Of a DNA stretch of 64,000 nt, positions 54,128-63,389 are shown piece by piece (the stretch's first letter is position 1; each line of letters begins with the position of its first letter). The stretch is from positions 50,559 to 114,558 of IMG/VR virus record IMGVR_UViG_3300025872_000041, one strand, 5' to 3'. The DNA comes from a virus. The position numbers and the translations under genes are program-made. The notes below the pieces were generated by a model. The model searched no databases and was not told where the DNA came from. It saw only the letters and a list, made by a program, of their open reading frames with translations.

Positions 54128-56106
54128 AAGTTTAGTTCTAGTTGTTGGTAAGCTATCTTTTCTGGACATACATTCATAATTTCACGTATTGCATTGTTAA
54201 TATAATAATCATAGTTGATATCATAACCATCCCAATCTTTTTTATCTAACTTATTCAATGTAGTCTGCAACCATCTACCTGATTCTACTTGTATGATTCT
54301 ACCATCTCTGTGTTGTTTTAGTATCTTACAACCCTTATTAGAGATATAGTATCTCACTATTTTTTGTAACGGTTCTGTTATGAGCACACCTTTAATCATG
54401 CAGTTACTTGTAAATCTCCAATCACCTTTTGCTTTTATACCACCACAGAAGTCAACTATGCTTTTAGATTCCAGAATAGTCTTATCTACCGGGGTATTAA
54501 ATACAAAGTAATTATAGAGCGCCTTCCTGATGATTAAGAAAGATTTATTCTTATGTAATGCTAAGTGGTGAAACTCAAATCTACCTTTACACTTTACCGG
54601 AGAATAACCATTATCAGTATAAATATAATAGGGCTCATCTTCTTTAAGACTAATTAGAGTTTCTTGATCTGCTTCCCTGTGGGTATTTATACCAATGTAA
54701 TTATTTACATCCCCAATAATCATCTTCTGATACTGGTCATGTTCTAGTGCTAGCTGAGTGATTGTTTCCCATTCAGAACATATCTCAAGATATTTTGCTT
54801 TATGTTCTTCAGGTATCATCATCTCTAGACCATCTGTATTTTGCATGATAGGAATAGCACCGGGTATACCTTCTGCTATCATCTCATAAAGCATACATAG
54901 ACTTAGCTGACCATTAATAGTAATACGCATAGTAAACTCAGGATCATACAGAAAGCTATTCTTATCATTGCTAAGGCCATAAGTACTATTCAAGATGATC
55001 TTGTATACGTAGTTCTTTGGATCTTTCTTAGGGATCTTCTTACGCTCTGTAAAGAACCACTCATACTGCTCACAGAATTCTTCTTTAGGAAGATGAGCCG
55101 GGGCCCATTTATTCTTAATAGCTAGGTTAGGATAATAACTTACAACATCTGATGACATTATTATCATACCATTCTTGGCTTCAAAGATTCCGGAACGTGC
55201 ACCATGTAAACCGCCTAGACCAAAGTCAGTCTGCATACCTTTATAAGTTACACTATGAGCAAACCCGCCTTTAGTTTCTTTAGGGTCTAACTCAATAGTT
55301 CTAAACTTATCTAGCAGCGCCTGCAACTCTGGTGTTTTAAACTTCACATAGTCTAGAATGATATCATTTACTTTGATAAGAGTTCTGTTAGTTCTAAGAC
55401 CGTTGAGCTCATAACTACTAATCCCGGTAGCTTTAGATAAGAAATACTTAAATAGTTCTTTAGATATCCTTGGCTCACTAGCACTGTACAGGTTAATACC
55501 ATATTCTTTTGTAAGTACACCACGTAAAGCAATCTGAGATTTACTATACTCCATTATCTTCTTGGTGAACTTTACATCATTTCTACAGTAGCTTAGTACC
55601 ATCTCTTGTTTTTCAATAGTATCTATGCTATCACTATGATGTATGGGCATCTCCTCTACATTGTGCCAATCTAATGTGTACTCTAACCATTTAAGGCTAG
55701 AGCTTTTAGCCGGATTGTCCCAGTGATTAAGTTTAAACAAATCTATCTGGTTAATCTTTAATTGTTTGTGACTATACAAAGCAAACTCGCCATTATTCTT
55801 TCTATAGATAATATCTTGCGCTACTTTATATAGTTTATCTGTAATTTGTGCAGAATCTAGTGCAATAAGTTCTTGAGCATGATCAATGATGTACTGTATT
55901 ACTTGTGCATCAAAGTCAAGACCATTAAAACTAATATGCCATTCTTCACTTTTAATATTCTCATTAATAAAATCTACTAACTTTTTAATCTGATTCTCTT
56001 TAAAAGATATTACAAACTCTGTTACAGACTCTTCTTTATAGTGCTCGAATACAGCACAGAAGAAATCTGACATAGTTTCTATATCCATTACCCAATGTCT
56101 TTTCAT
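54124..56106 (-). CDS. Family B DNA polymerase with 3'-5' exonuclease
   Basis: This 660-aa protein has exonuclease motifs DIET (8-11), FNGLDFD and YCRNDVKFT, then polymerase motif A (SSDVVSYYP, D320), motif B (KIILNSTYG, K369-N373) and motif C (NTDG, N423-D425). Motif C normally reads DTD, so the first Asp is replaced by Asn. The second Asp is kept. It is short for a family B enzyme and is the main replicative polymerase of this phage. A terminator lies just upstream, so PolB starts a new unit or is expressed by read-through. Confidence 0.9.
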   Translation of the reverse strand: MKRHWVMDIETMSDFFCAVFEHYKEESVTEFVISFKENQIKKLVDFINENIKSEEWHISFNGLDFDAQVIQYIIDHAQELIALDSAQITDKLYKVAQDIIYRKNNGEFALYSHKQLKINQIDLFKLNHWDNPAKSSSLKWLEYTLDWHNVEEMPIHHSDSIDTIEKQEMVLSYCRNDVKFTKKIMEYSKSQIALRGVLTKEYGINLYSASEPRISKELFKYFLSKATGISSYELNGLRTNRTLIKVNDIILDYVKFKTPELQALLDKFRTIELDPKETKGGFAHSVTYKGMQTDFGLGGLHGARSGIFEAKNGMIIMSSDVVSYYPNLAIKNKWAPAHLPKEEFCEQYEWFFTERKKIPKKDPKNYVYKIILNSTYGLSNDKNSFLYDPEFTMRITINGQLSLCMLYEMIAEGIPGAIPIMQNTDGLEMMIPEEHKAKYLEICSEWETITQLALEHDQYQKMIIGDVNNYIGINTHREADQETLISLKEDEPYYIYTDNGYSPVKCKGRFEFHHLALHKNKSFLIIRKALYNYFVFNTPVDKTILESKSIVDFCGGIKAKGDWRFTSNCMIKGVLITEPLQKIVRYYISNKGCKILKQHRDGRIIQVESGRWLQTTLNKLDKKDWDGYDINYDYYINNAIREIMNVCPEKIAYQQLELNL

Positions 56107-56114
56107 AGTTTTAG

Positions 56115-56144
56115 AAAAAAAAGGGGGACTATTACATCCCCCTT
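56115..56144 (-). terminator. GGGGGA/TCCCCC intrinsic terminator before PolB
   Basis: On the minus strand the arms AAGGGGGA (56144-56137) and TCCCCCTT (56128-56121), with an 8-nt loop, are followed by a run of T down to 56115. It ends the unit of genes from 56177 upward and lies 9 bp before the PolB start. Confidence 0.85.
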
Positions 56145-56176
56145 AATTGTTGGTTTATATGGCAATCCTCAAGACC

Positions 56177-56575
56177 CTATACTTGAGTTGGACCCGTGAT
56201 TCCTACTGATTCTTTTTCCAAGATACTAAAGTTAAAAGTATCATGATTCATTGCAAATTTAGCAATGATATCTAAGATCTCTTCTTTCTTATGTATATAA
56301 TACTCTTGGAAAGACTCAACCAGTCTTCTCTCTTCCGCGTAACTTTTCTCTGGATTCTTTCTGTTCTTAGTAAATACTACATCACCTTTATCATCCATTC
56401 TAGGAATCATATGGTAAGCATCTTTAATAATTTTTGAGATGATAACCAACATGCTTGCTTCTGGATCATAAATCATTTCTACATAAGGACAAGTTTCTAC
56501 TAAAGGTATAACCTTAAAACTCTCCTGACCGTTCCATACGGAACTAATACATAACATACTATCTTTCATATACAC
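56177..56575 (-). CDS. Conserved protein of unknown function
   Basis: This 132-aa protein is mixed alpha/beta, with a hydrophobic core strand (ASMLVIISKIIKDAYHMI) and a long charged helix (YAEERRLVESFQEYYIHKKEE). I recognise no motif. It ends with TAG, the only TAG stop I found among the main non-overprinted genes, and a TGA follows two codons later. It starts 3 bp after the preceding gene and is the last gene before the terminator upstream of PolB. Confidence 0.6.
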   Translation of the reverse strand: MYMKDSMLCISSVWNGQESFKVIPLVETCPYVEMIYDPEASMLVIISKIIKDAYHMIPRMDDKGDVVFTKNRKNPEKSYAEERRLVESFQEYYIHKKEEILDIIAKFAMNHDTFNFSILEKESVGITGPTQV

Positions 56576-56578
56576 AAA

Positions 56579-57139
56579 TCAAATAATTAAATCTTTCATT
56601 TCCAAATTCTCTACAGGTATTTTAAGTGTTTCTTTTTCAGCGTTATAAGGAGCACATAATTCTCCAACGCCTTTTAGGATATTTACATTGACTCCTAACA
56701 GCTCTGCATAGATATCAAAATAGTCTTCAGGGTATAGATAGCTCATTACGTACTCATAAGTACTAGAGTCTTTACCATAGAATCTTTCAATCTCATCTTT
56801 AGCAGCATCAGACAGTTGAGAATATTTACCCTTTACAAATTTATCCCAGTCATAAGCCCGGTCATCAAATGTAAAAATATAAATACCCTTGTTATCTGTA
56901 GTCTGTCTAAACTCACAGAATTTATCATTACCAAACAACTTAACCCTCTCAAAGATTTGATAGTCTTCATTATCTTGTATATCATAAACGCAAATAAGTT
57001 TTCTATCAGTAGGAGATACAATCTCTTCCCATGCAATGTAAGTCTGTATAGGTTTGATATGACTGCCTCTTCTAATGTTTAGTGCCGGGTATAAGAATAT
57101 CCGGGATTTCTGTGTGTACTTGTCATGTAATTTTTTCAT
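56579..57139 (-). CDS. Conserved protein of unknown function
   Basis: This 186-aa protein has a beta-rich first half (AWEEIVSPTDRKLICVYDIQ, IYIFTFDDRAYDW) and a helical second half. No catalytic motif is clear. Its start overlaps the nuclease gene upstream by 4 bp (ATGA). Its constant place next to the RecB-like nuclease suggests a replication or recombination role. Confidence 0.6.
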   Translation of the reverse strand: MKKLHDKYTQKSRIFLYPALNIRRGSHIKPIQTYIAWEEIVSPTDRKLICVYDIQDNEDYQIFERVKLFGNDKFCEFRQTTDNKGIYIFTFDDRAYDWDKFVKGKYSQLSDAAKDEIERFYGKDSSTYEYVMSYLYPEDYFDIYAELLGVNVNILKGVGELCAPYNAEKETLKIPVENLEMKDLII

Positions 57140-58110
57140 AGTATTATTTTGTTTACAATATACTCATAAGGTAGAGAATAATCTCTATTTTCATAGTGAT
57201 AATGTGCTTCATTTAGCGCTTTTCTAAATCTTTCATTCCAGTCATCAAGTGTTAACTGAGAAACAGGAAAGCAATAAATCTGCTCATACTTGTCTACCAC
57301 CACAAAAGAATACTCGTAAGTGTAATCAAGTTTTAAGAAGTGACATTTAGCTAGTAGTACATACATTGCTGCCTGCATCCAATAGTTGTAGTACTCTACA
57401 CTCTCTTTGAATTCAGGGATTGTCTTACTAGTAGTCTTAACGTCTGCTATCTTAATTACTTTGTTTACATCATCTACAATTACACTGTCAAGAATACCCT
57501 TGATACCAAACTTGTAATCAACTAAATCACAAGATGCCGGTAACTCTCTATGAAATTTAACATCATCAAACTCTGTAATGTCTAGACCTAGATGATATCT
57601 AACTTCCGGATTAGCTTTAAACTTAGTTACTACCCGTAAGCATTTATCATATGTGCTCTGATCAATTACAGATTTACCAATACTATTTATAAGATCAGTG
57701 AGATAGTCAGTAGTAATTGGTGTAATTACCTTGGCTAGTCTTTGCTCATCCGTTTTTAGTGTCTGGTAAAGGTTCTTTTCTATTAAAATGTTTAAGATTT
57801 CATCTTGAAAGTTAGACAAATCACTACATTCAGGGTGCTCTCTAAATATTTTATCTACAATATCCTTAAGATTATCTGAAGGAAGTTTACTTTTAGCTAC
57901 ATAGAATTGATTATCATACTCATCCGGTTGTAGTAGAAGGCAGTGAATTAACCTGCCCTCTACCAAATGTGCACCAACCGATTCCTCTTTTTGTTGGAGG
58001 ATGTAATGAGTGAAGAACAATCTAGGACTAAACCTTAGTTTGCTTAGTCCTGAGTAACTAATGTAATACTTAGTTTTATAAAACTGTTCTATTAACTCTT
58101 GATCTGTCAT
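57136..58110 (-). CDS. PD-(D/E)XK nuclease (RecB/Cas4/exonuclease VIII-like)
   Basis: This 324-aa protein shows the RecB-type layout: SYSGLSKLRFSPRLFFTHYI at the start, then GRLIHCLLL with the metal-binding His, GILDSVIV with the motif Asp, IADVKTT with the D-x-K pair, and a YYNYWMQAAMYVLLA helix with the Q-x3-Y motif. It lacks the four Cys residues of the Cas4 Fe-S cluster. It is likely a phage recombination or end-processing exonuclease. The overlaps with both neighbours fix it in the replication operon. Confidence 0.8.
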   Translation of the reverse strand: MTDQELIEQFYKTKYYISYSGLSKLRFSPRLFFTHYILQQKEESVGAHLVEGRLIHCLLLQPDEYDNQFYVAKSKLPSDNLKDIVDKIFREHPECSDLSNFQDEILNILIEKNLYQTLKTDEQRLAKVITPITTDYLTDLINSIGKSVIDQSTYDKCLRVVTKFKANPEVRYHLGLDITEFDDVKFHRELPASCDLVDYKFGIKGILDSVIVDDVNKVIKIADVKTTSKTIPEFKESVEYYNYWMQAAMYVLLAKCHFLKLDYTYEYSFVVVDKYEQIYCFPVSQLTLDDWNERFRKALNEAHYHYENRDYSLPYEYIVNKIIL

Positions 58111-59168
58111 TCTACTATTTTTTCTTTATATGTTTCATTCATTTGAATTGCACTTATAGTGAAGATATTATTTTCACCATATGTTTTTACATGCTTTAGA
58201 ATATCCTCTTTAAACTCAGACAGGTATTCTCTTTTAAGTTTACCACCATCTGCTAATCTACGAACAATATCTATAATATCACCACTGTAATAGTTAGGAT
58301 CAATATCCCAGTGTGTAGTCATGTACTGTCTAAATGCTTTATAGTTTACATGGTTTGTACCGGGCATATTACGTAGATTAAATCTAGATATCAACTTCAA
58401 GATATATACCATAGACTGATCATAGTCACAGTTACATAATAACTCCAAGCCAATTTCCTGATTTTGATTTGAACTAAACATACTTAGTAACCTTGCATAA
58501 GATTCAGAGTTAAGTGGTTGAGAACCATTACACTGTTTCATTACATCTTTATCAGAGATGATAACTTTAGTATTAGCTAGCAAGTCGTTGATTAGTTGCT
58601 CATAAGCATCTTCTTTAAAGCGATAAGTATAAAAATGATTAGTTTCTAGACCATCACTATTGCCAGATATAACACTATTATAGACATGATTGAGTCCTCT
58701 AAGTAATGACCAGTCTACAACAACATAACTACCTGTATCTGGATCATCTAGTTCAGGAGCACTAATATTATAAGTTTCAAACATTTGTTTTACACTATTA
58801 ATAGGTATTCCCATCTCATTTCTTTTGTCTATCATTTCCTCTATAACCTGTTTCTTGTTAAAGACTACTTTGGTTGCTTTAGTTTGATTTCTTACTATAT
58901 CAAAACCAATCTCTTTACCAGTTTCCCGTATTTTATACCGAGGGATGGTTACCCCCGGCATTATAAATACTTTGTCACCAGCTACAAGACTTTGTGATGA
59001 TGTATTTAATCCATCAAAGATTGTTGGATCTACAATATTAACGCTTTCTAACTTAAGAGACTCTAACAAGTCTTTATAGTTACTACTACTAAAACCATAA
59101 GGAGAATAAGTATCACCTACTTTCTTTTGAAACTTATTACCATCTATTCTTAAATACAAATTTTTCAT
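58107..59168 (-). CDS. Conserved protein of unknown function next to MoxR
   Basis: This 353-aa protein has a beta-rich start (MKNLYLRIDGNKFQKKVGD), helical middle and end, and no recognisable catalytic motif. Its gene overlaps both the nuclease gene and the MoxR gene by 4 bp. The tight coupling to the AAA+/VWA pair suggests it is a substrate or adaptor of that chaperone system (inference). Confidence 0.6.
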   Translation of the reverse strand: MKNLYLRIDGNKFQKKVGDTYSPYGFSSSNYKDLLESLKLESVNIVDPTIFDGLNTSSQSLVAGDKVFIMPGVTIPRYKIRETGKEIGFDIVRNQTKATKVVFNKKQVIEEMIDKRNEMGIPINSVKQMFETYNISAPELDDPDTGSYVVVDWSLLRGLNHVYNSVISGNSDGLETNHFYTYRFKEDAYEQLINDLLANTKVIISDKDVMKQCNGSQPLNSESYARLLSMFSSNQNQEIGLELLCNCDYDQSMVYILKLISRFNLRNMPGTNHVNYKAFRQYMTTHWDIDPNYYSGDIIDIVRRLADGGKLKREYLSEFKEDILKHVKTYGENNIFTISAIQMNETYKEKIVE

Positions 59169-60346
59169 CGGATTGTGTACTCCATAACTTTATCGTTCAA
59201 CATAAGCTTTTGAAATTTTTGCTTGTTACCATTAATAAGATTTCTTACAATCATATACTTAAGGTCAATAGCAAATATCTCATCCACCACTAATTTCTCA
59301 AAACGTTTGATTACTTCACTCTTCATAGGATTTGTTTTGAAGTGTGCCAAGGCAAAGTTTACAATCCTAGTACTCATAATACTAGCAATGTCTGCCCGGT
59401 AATCGTCACCTCTACCAACTGTAGACTTCAAAGTACCTATGATATAGTCCTCATTGTCATGTAAGATAATGTCTTTAGGAGACATCAACTGGTCCAGTTT
59501 GTTATTGATAAACAAAGTAAACAAGCTAGTCATGTCTGCACCAACAGAACCTTCACCAATCATTTGGATCATAGGTAGGTTATCTTCAAACTTCTCAAAG
59601 CTAGAGATAGCATTAAAGAATGTAGTAATTGCACGTGGGTTAGTAGACTCAGTAACAACTTCAGGATGCTTCAAGATGAAGTTAATACATCTGCCATCCA
59701 TAGCTGTTTCTTCTGCCCACTGTGCCCAACAGTCTACATCAAACTTTAAGTCACAAGAAATAAAGCGAGTAGTTTGTGCTACGTCCATACTATTTACGTG
59801 ATAGTCACCACCATCAGGGTTAGTAGTTAGGATGATAGTCCAGTCTTTAGGTAACTTCCATGAGATATACTCCTGAGTGTTAATCAAATCCATACATGCT
59901 TGGATCATTCTAGGATCTGCACGAGTGTAATCATCTAATAATAAGATACCAGACTCACCTTTACCAGAAATCCATTCAGGTGCACAATAAGCAGTGCGCC
60001 TTGCACCGGTTAGTTTAAACCCGGCCTTAACTGCTAGCTCAGCTTCCATCTCAGTTACCCACTTAGTCTTAAGACCATCAGGAGTATCTTTACCAATCTG
60101 AAATTCCTTAACTGGAAATCCTACTAGATCTGATAACTCTTCTATCATTGCAAGGTTAATTTTTACAAACTGCATACCCTCTTCTTTTGCAAGGTTAGAG
60201 ACAATTGTAGTTTTACCAAGACCTGCATTACCTACTACATTCAAAGCTGTTGGTACTTTACCTTGACCTTGAATGAATCTGTTGTTGTTAATTACGTGCT
60301 TAATGAAATCTTTTAATTCAGCGCTGTTTAATTTTACTTGTGCCAT
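59165..60346 (-). CDS. MoxR-family AAA+ ATPase
   Basis: This 393-aa protein has Walker A GNAGLGKT (39-46), Walker B ILLLDDYTRADP (134-145), sensor 1 IILTTNPDGG, and the arginine finger region TTRFISCDL. These match the MoxR/CbbQ branch, in which the ATPase works with a VWA-domain partner to activate or remodel targets. That partner is encoded 13 bp upstream. In a crAss-like phage the target is unknown. Replication or virion-related remodelling is possible. Confidence 0.85.
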   Translation of the reverse strand: MAQVKLNSAELKDFIKHVINNNRFIQGQGKVPTALNVVGNAGLGKTTIVSNLAKEEGMQFVKINLAMIEELSDLVGFPVKEFQIGKDTPDGLKTKWVTEMEAELAVKAGFKLTGARRTAYCAPEWISGKGESGILLLDDYTRADPRMIQACMDLINTQEYISWKLPKDWTIILTTNPDGGDYHVNSMDVAQTTRFISCDLKFDVDCWAQWAEETAMDGRCINFILKHPEVVTESTNPRAITTFFNAISSFEKFEDNLPMIQMIGEGSVGADMTSLFTLFINNKLDQLMSPKDIILHDNEDYIIGTLKSTVGRGDDYRADIASIMSTRIVNFALAHFKTNPMKSEVIKRFEKLVVDEIFAIDLKYMIVRNLINGNKQKFQKLMLNDKVMEYTIR

Positions 60347-60359
60347 GTTTTTAGGGTTT

Positions 60360-61499
60360 TTAATTTAATTGGATTTGGGGACCGGGTAGTTGCTCATTGA
60401 TTTGGGCTTTTGAAGAAATAACCCAAAGCATTCTACCTCTTGGTGTAACTGTTGTATAACATTCACCATCTGTTAAATAAATAAGACATGTGTATCTTTT
60501 AGTATTCTTGTTATAATATTCTAGTACGGGATCAAACTCAGTACCTCCACGACCTTTGACTTCTACATCCTTCTTAGGGTTATAACTCTCAACACTAGTA
60601 ATCTCTGTATCACACTGTAATACTGTAATCTCTGTTCCGGTTTTATGCATGTGTTTAATTTCATTGAAGAACTCTACAAGTTCATCATTGCTCACACTAC
60701 CAGATGTATCTATTGCAACCAAGATATGTTTCTTGGGTTTAAATTTTAGTCCGGGAGCATCCGGATATCTTTTGTTAATTTTCTTTCTAGAAAGTTTAGT
60801 CTCAACTATATAAGAGTTACCAGCAAATCTTCTAAGATAAGCCTTCCAGTTAAATTTACTTGGAGTAATCTCAGTAATTCTTTTATAAATCTCACTAATC
60901 TCTCCAGGTAAATGACCTCTAGATTTGAGACATTCTTCTGCGGCTTCTCTAAGTTGATACTCAGCTTGAGATTTAAGTAGTTTCTTTTCAGAATCACTTA
61001 AGTTATCAAACTCTTCCCATGTGGGATGCATATCACCAGCACCGCCTGTCATGTTTTGTACATCTTCATCATCTTTATTCTGTTGTAGCATGTCATAGTA
61101 GTATCTAGTACCTGCCCTAAATTGAAGATTTAAATTAGGAAATGAGCTTGGTAAGATTGCACCGTCAGGAAGACAACTTGGAGTAATGTATTGATTAAGC
61201 TCACAGTCAGCAGCTATATTAAATAACTGTTTGTCTGCAAACTCATCTCGTAAATTAAGGTGATCAAACACAATATGTAATAACTCATGCCACAATAAGC
61301 CTTTCTTGTGATCATGAGGTAAGCTTGCCCAGAATTCTGTGTTAATTACAAGCTTGTAGTTAATATTGTGTTTGCTGACACCAGCGGTAGGAATTTTGTC
61401 ATTCCATTCTTTGTTGAGACCTATCAAGAACATACCATAGAAGGGTTGTTCAAGCATAAGTTCTTTCCCGGCTAATGCCAGTTCTTCGTCTTTTTTCAT
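60360..61499 (-). CDS. VWA protein with zincin metallopeptidase-like domain
   Basis: This 379-aa protein combines an N-terminal zincin-like domain (LLWHELLHIVFDH, HELLH at 71-75) with a C-terminal VWA domain whose metal-ion adhesion site shows as DTSGS … GTEFDP … TDGEC. This matches bacterial metallopeptidase-VWA proteins that partner MoxR ATPases. It precedes its ATPase gene in transcription order, separated by 13 bp. The C-terminus QIQLN is short. Confidence 0.85.
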   Translation of the reverse strand: MKKDEELALAGKELMLEQPFYGMFLIGLNKEWNDKIPTAGVSKHNINYKLVINTEFWASLPHDHKKGLLWHELLHIVFDHLNLRDEFADKQLFNIAADCELNQYITPSCLPDGAILPSSFPNLNLQFRAGTRYYYDMLQQNKDDEDVQNMTGGAGDMHPTWEEFDNLSDSEKKLLKSQAEYQLREAAEECLKSRGHLPGEISEIYKRITEITPSKFNWKAYLRRFAGNSYIVETKLSRKKINKRYPDAPGLKFKPKKHILVAIDTSGSVSNDELVEFFNEIKHMHKTGTEITVLQCDTEITSVESYNPKKDVEVKGRGGTEFDPVLEYYNKNTKRYTCLIYLTDGECYTTVTPRGRMLWVISSKAQINEQLPGPQIQLN

Positions 61500-61511
61500 A
61501 GTAAATTGGTT

Positions 61512-61799
61512 TTAAAGTTTTGTAATCTTATCCAGTTCTTCTAAAAACTGAAATGCTAATTCCTCTTCTTGATCTACAAATGATCCATCTACATTCCTCT
61601 TAGAGAAATACCTGTTAACTATAGATATCACATGAGAGTTCTTAGCTTTTGCCTCGTTTACAGATTTTTTAAGTTCTGGATTTACAAGTTCTCTAATAAA
61701 CTGATACTGCACATTAAGTGCTTTAGCTAATATATAAGCCTTTCTAATTTCTTTTAAATCTGATTCTTTCACACAATCTCTGCTACAGGGTCTGTCCAA
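61512..61799 (-). CDS. Small helical protein of unknown function
   Basis: This 95-aa protein is mostly helical (LKEIRKAYILAKALNVQYQF, EEELAFQFLEELDKITKL). The ATG start overlaps the upstream gene by 31 nt. A GTG at 61772 would give the 4-bp GTGA overlap common in this operon and an 86-aa product, and may be the true start. No family is recognised. Confidence 0.55.
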   Translation of the reverse strand: MDRPCSRDCVKESDLKEIRKAYILAKALNVQYQFIRELVNPELKKSVNEAKAKNSHVISIVNRYFSKRNVDGSFVDQEEELAFQFLEELDKITKL

Positions 61800-61996
61800 C
61801 CATTTGCATCATTTACACCATTAACATAGGCTTCTGCTTCTTTCTTAGTATCAAATTCTTTAATACCATAATCATAGTCTACCTGCATTGATTCATGTTT
61901 ATTACTAAACAATGCATCCCAACCATGAATGTCTACATAAAGAGCCGCAGCTTGACTAAAAGCATACATTACCTTAATCTTCTTTTTTACTTCCAT
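61769..61996 (-). CDS. Small protein of unknown function
   Basis: This 75-aa protein starts with a basic segment (MEVKKKIKVMYAF) and contains KEFDTKKEAEAYVNGVNDANGW. That segment looks like a small alpha/beta domain of the kind seen in many phage proteins. It overlaps the resolvase gene by 10 nt. No function can be assigned. Confidence 0.55.
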   Translation of the reverse strand: MEVKKKIKVMYAFSQAAALYVDIHGWDALFSNKHESMQVDYDYGIKEFDTKKEAEAYVNGVNDANGWTDPVAEIV

Positions 61997-62364
61997 TTCT
62001 TTAGGATTTTAATTTCAACTCTTGGGTTTTTATTATCATACTCATAAGTAGCAAATACTGGCACTAGTTCATCAGCGTTATCATCATCTATCCAATCATA
62101 GTTTACCATTGCATCTTGTACAGCCTGTGCTATGTTAATCAAGTCAAACTTATGTCTGCTCTTTCTATAGAACTTAAACTCTATATACAATGGTTTACCA
62201 AGATCTTTAGATTCTTTTCTAAACTGTTTGGCTTGTGCTTTCCAGTGCTCATCAGTAGCAAGTTTCCACTTTCTTGTGGCAGCGCTTGCAATACTGTATT
62301 TGCCTGTCCATACTCTACCATTCTTACTAGAAGGTGTGTTACCCGGTATGATAAATGTTGTCAT
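61987..62364 (-). CDS. rusA: RusA-like Holliday junction resolvase
   Basis: This 125-aa protein matches RusA: IPGNTPSSKNGR at the start, KFYRKSRHKFDLINIAQAVQDAM with the catalytic Asp residues, WIDDDNADEL and a final NPRVEIKI. RusA cleaves four-way junctions made during recombination and replication and is common in phages. It overlaps the primase gene by 26 nt and lies in the replication operon. Confidence 0.85.
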   Translation of the reverse strand: MTTFIIPGNTPSSKNGRVWTGKYSIASAATRKWKLATDEHWKAQAKQFRKESKDLGKPLYIEFKFYRKSRHKFDLINIAQAVQDAMVNYDWIDDDNADELVPVFATYEYDNKNPRVEIKILKKWK

Positions 62365-63328
62365 AGTAATTATCTAAATATTCTTTTATCTTTTGATATC
62401 CATGATCCTTTACAGAATCAGAGATGTCTTTAGAGAAAGGCAAATATAAATATTTTAAATAAGGAAATTGATTACAATACTTTATTGTAGCTCTATTACC
62501 GGCATCATCATTATCAAATAGTATATAGCAACTTTTATAGTTACCACTAATGACATTTAGATATTCTTTCTTAATCATTGTATTCTCAGAATCTGGTGCC
62601 AGAAAATCTATATGGGGATACATCTTCTTTAAACACATACCATCTTTAAGAGAGGATACAATTACTAATAAATCATTACCCAATAGTTGCTCACTACCTT
62701 GTACATAATCTTTTACTTTTAAGAATTTCTTCTTCTGAACTTTAGGCTGATAGATTTTAACTAGTGTACCATCTTTCTTGAAGTAACCATATATATTAGA
62801 GCCTTCAATATTTAAGACTTTATATATACCATCCTCTTCTTTAAACATACTATAAGTACTTAGAGGTTTTATGTTATAGTGCTCTAGCATTTTAGAACCT
62901 ATACCATATTTACTCCAGTAATCTTTATCTAGTGTATTCCATTGCCTAACTTCATATCTATCAATCTTGTATTTATTGTACTGTTTAAACACTTGTAAAT
63001 CATAGCCACCGTTGTTATGTAATACAAATTCATTGTAATCTCTTACAATCTTATGCATGGCATTTAACCGGCTATCTATAGCAAGCATCTTCTGTACTAA
63101 ATCAATACAATCACCACCATTATCCGTTGAGAAATCTTTGTAGTAATATTTTTCTTTATCTTGTTTAAAGTAAATACACATACTAGGAGTTCTTTCACTA
63201 GGATTAAAGACGGACTTTATCTTAATATCTTGACCAGTTAACTTCTGATCTAATCTACAATAATGCTCAAATACCCATGTAATAGGTACTGACTTTATAT
63301 CCGGAATTAGGATCTTCGTACTAATCAT
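62339..63328 (-). CDS. DnaG-like primase with Toprim domain
   Basis: This 329-aa protein has an N-terminal region shaped like a CHC2 zinc domain (FNPSERTPSM … YKDFSTDNGGDCIDLV) but without the zinc-binding Cys set. A Toprim domain has VVSSLKDGM (about 224-230) and FDNDDAG (D272, D274). The Glu of the usual TEGxxD motif aligns with S225, so the first catalytic residue is absent. The D-x-D pair is kept. I recall the same SSLKD variant in crAss-like primases, so this may be the normal form of the family. It is followed by RusA and preceded by a terminator. Confidence 0.75.
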   Translation of the reverse strand: MISTKILIPDIKSVPITWVFEHYCRLDQKLTGQDIKIKSVFNPSERTPSMCIYFKQDKEKYYYKDFSTDNGGDCIDLVQKMLAIDSRLNAMHKIVRDYNEFVLHNNGGYDLQVFKQYNKYKIDRYEVRQWNTLDKDYWSKYGIGSKMLEHYNIKPLSTYSMFKEEDGIYKVLNIEGSNIYGYFKKDGTLVKIYQPKVQKKKFLKVKDYVQGSEQLLGNDLLVIVSSLKDGMCLKKMYPHIDFLAPDSENTMIKKEYLNVISGNYKSCYILFDNDDAGNRATIKYCNQFPYLKYLYLPFSKDISDSVKDHGYQKIKEYLDNYYDNIYHTG

Positions 63329-63340
63329 AACTGCAATAAT

Positions 63341-63370
63341 AAAAAAGGGGGACCATATAATCCCCCTTTT
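63341..63370 (-). terminator. GGGGGA/TCCCCC intrinsic terminator
   Basis: On the minus strand the arms AAAAGGGGGA (63370-63361) and TCCCCCTTTT (63352-63343), a 10-bp stem with an 8-nt loop, run into T residues. It ends the unit of the 63390 gene before the primase gene. Confidence 0.85.
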
Positions 63371-63389
63371 ATATAATAAACTTTAAAAC

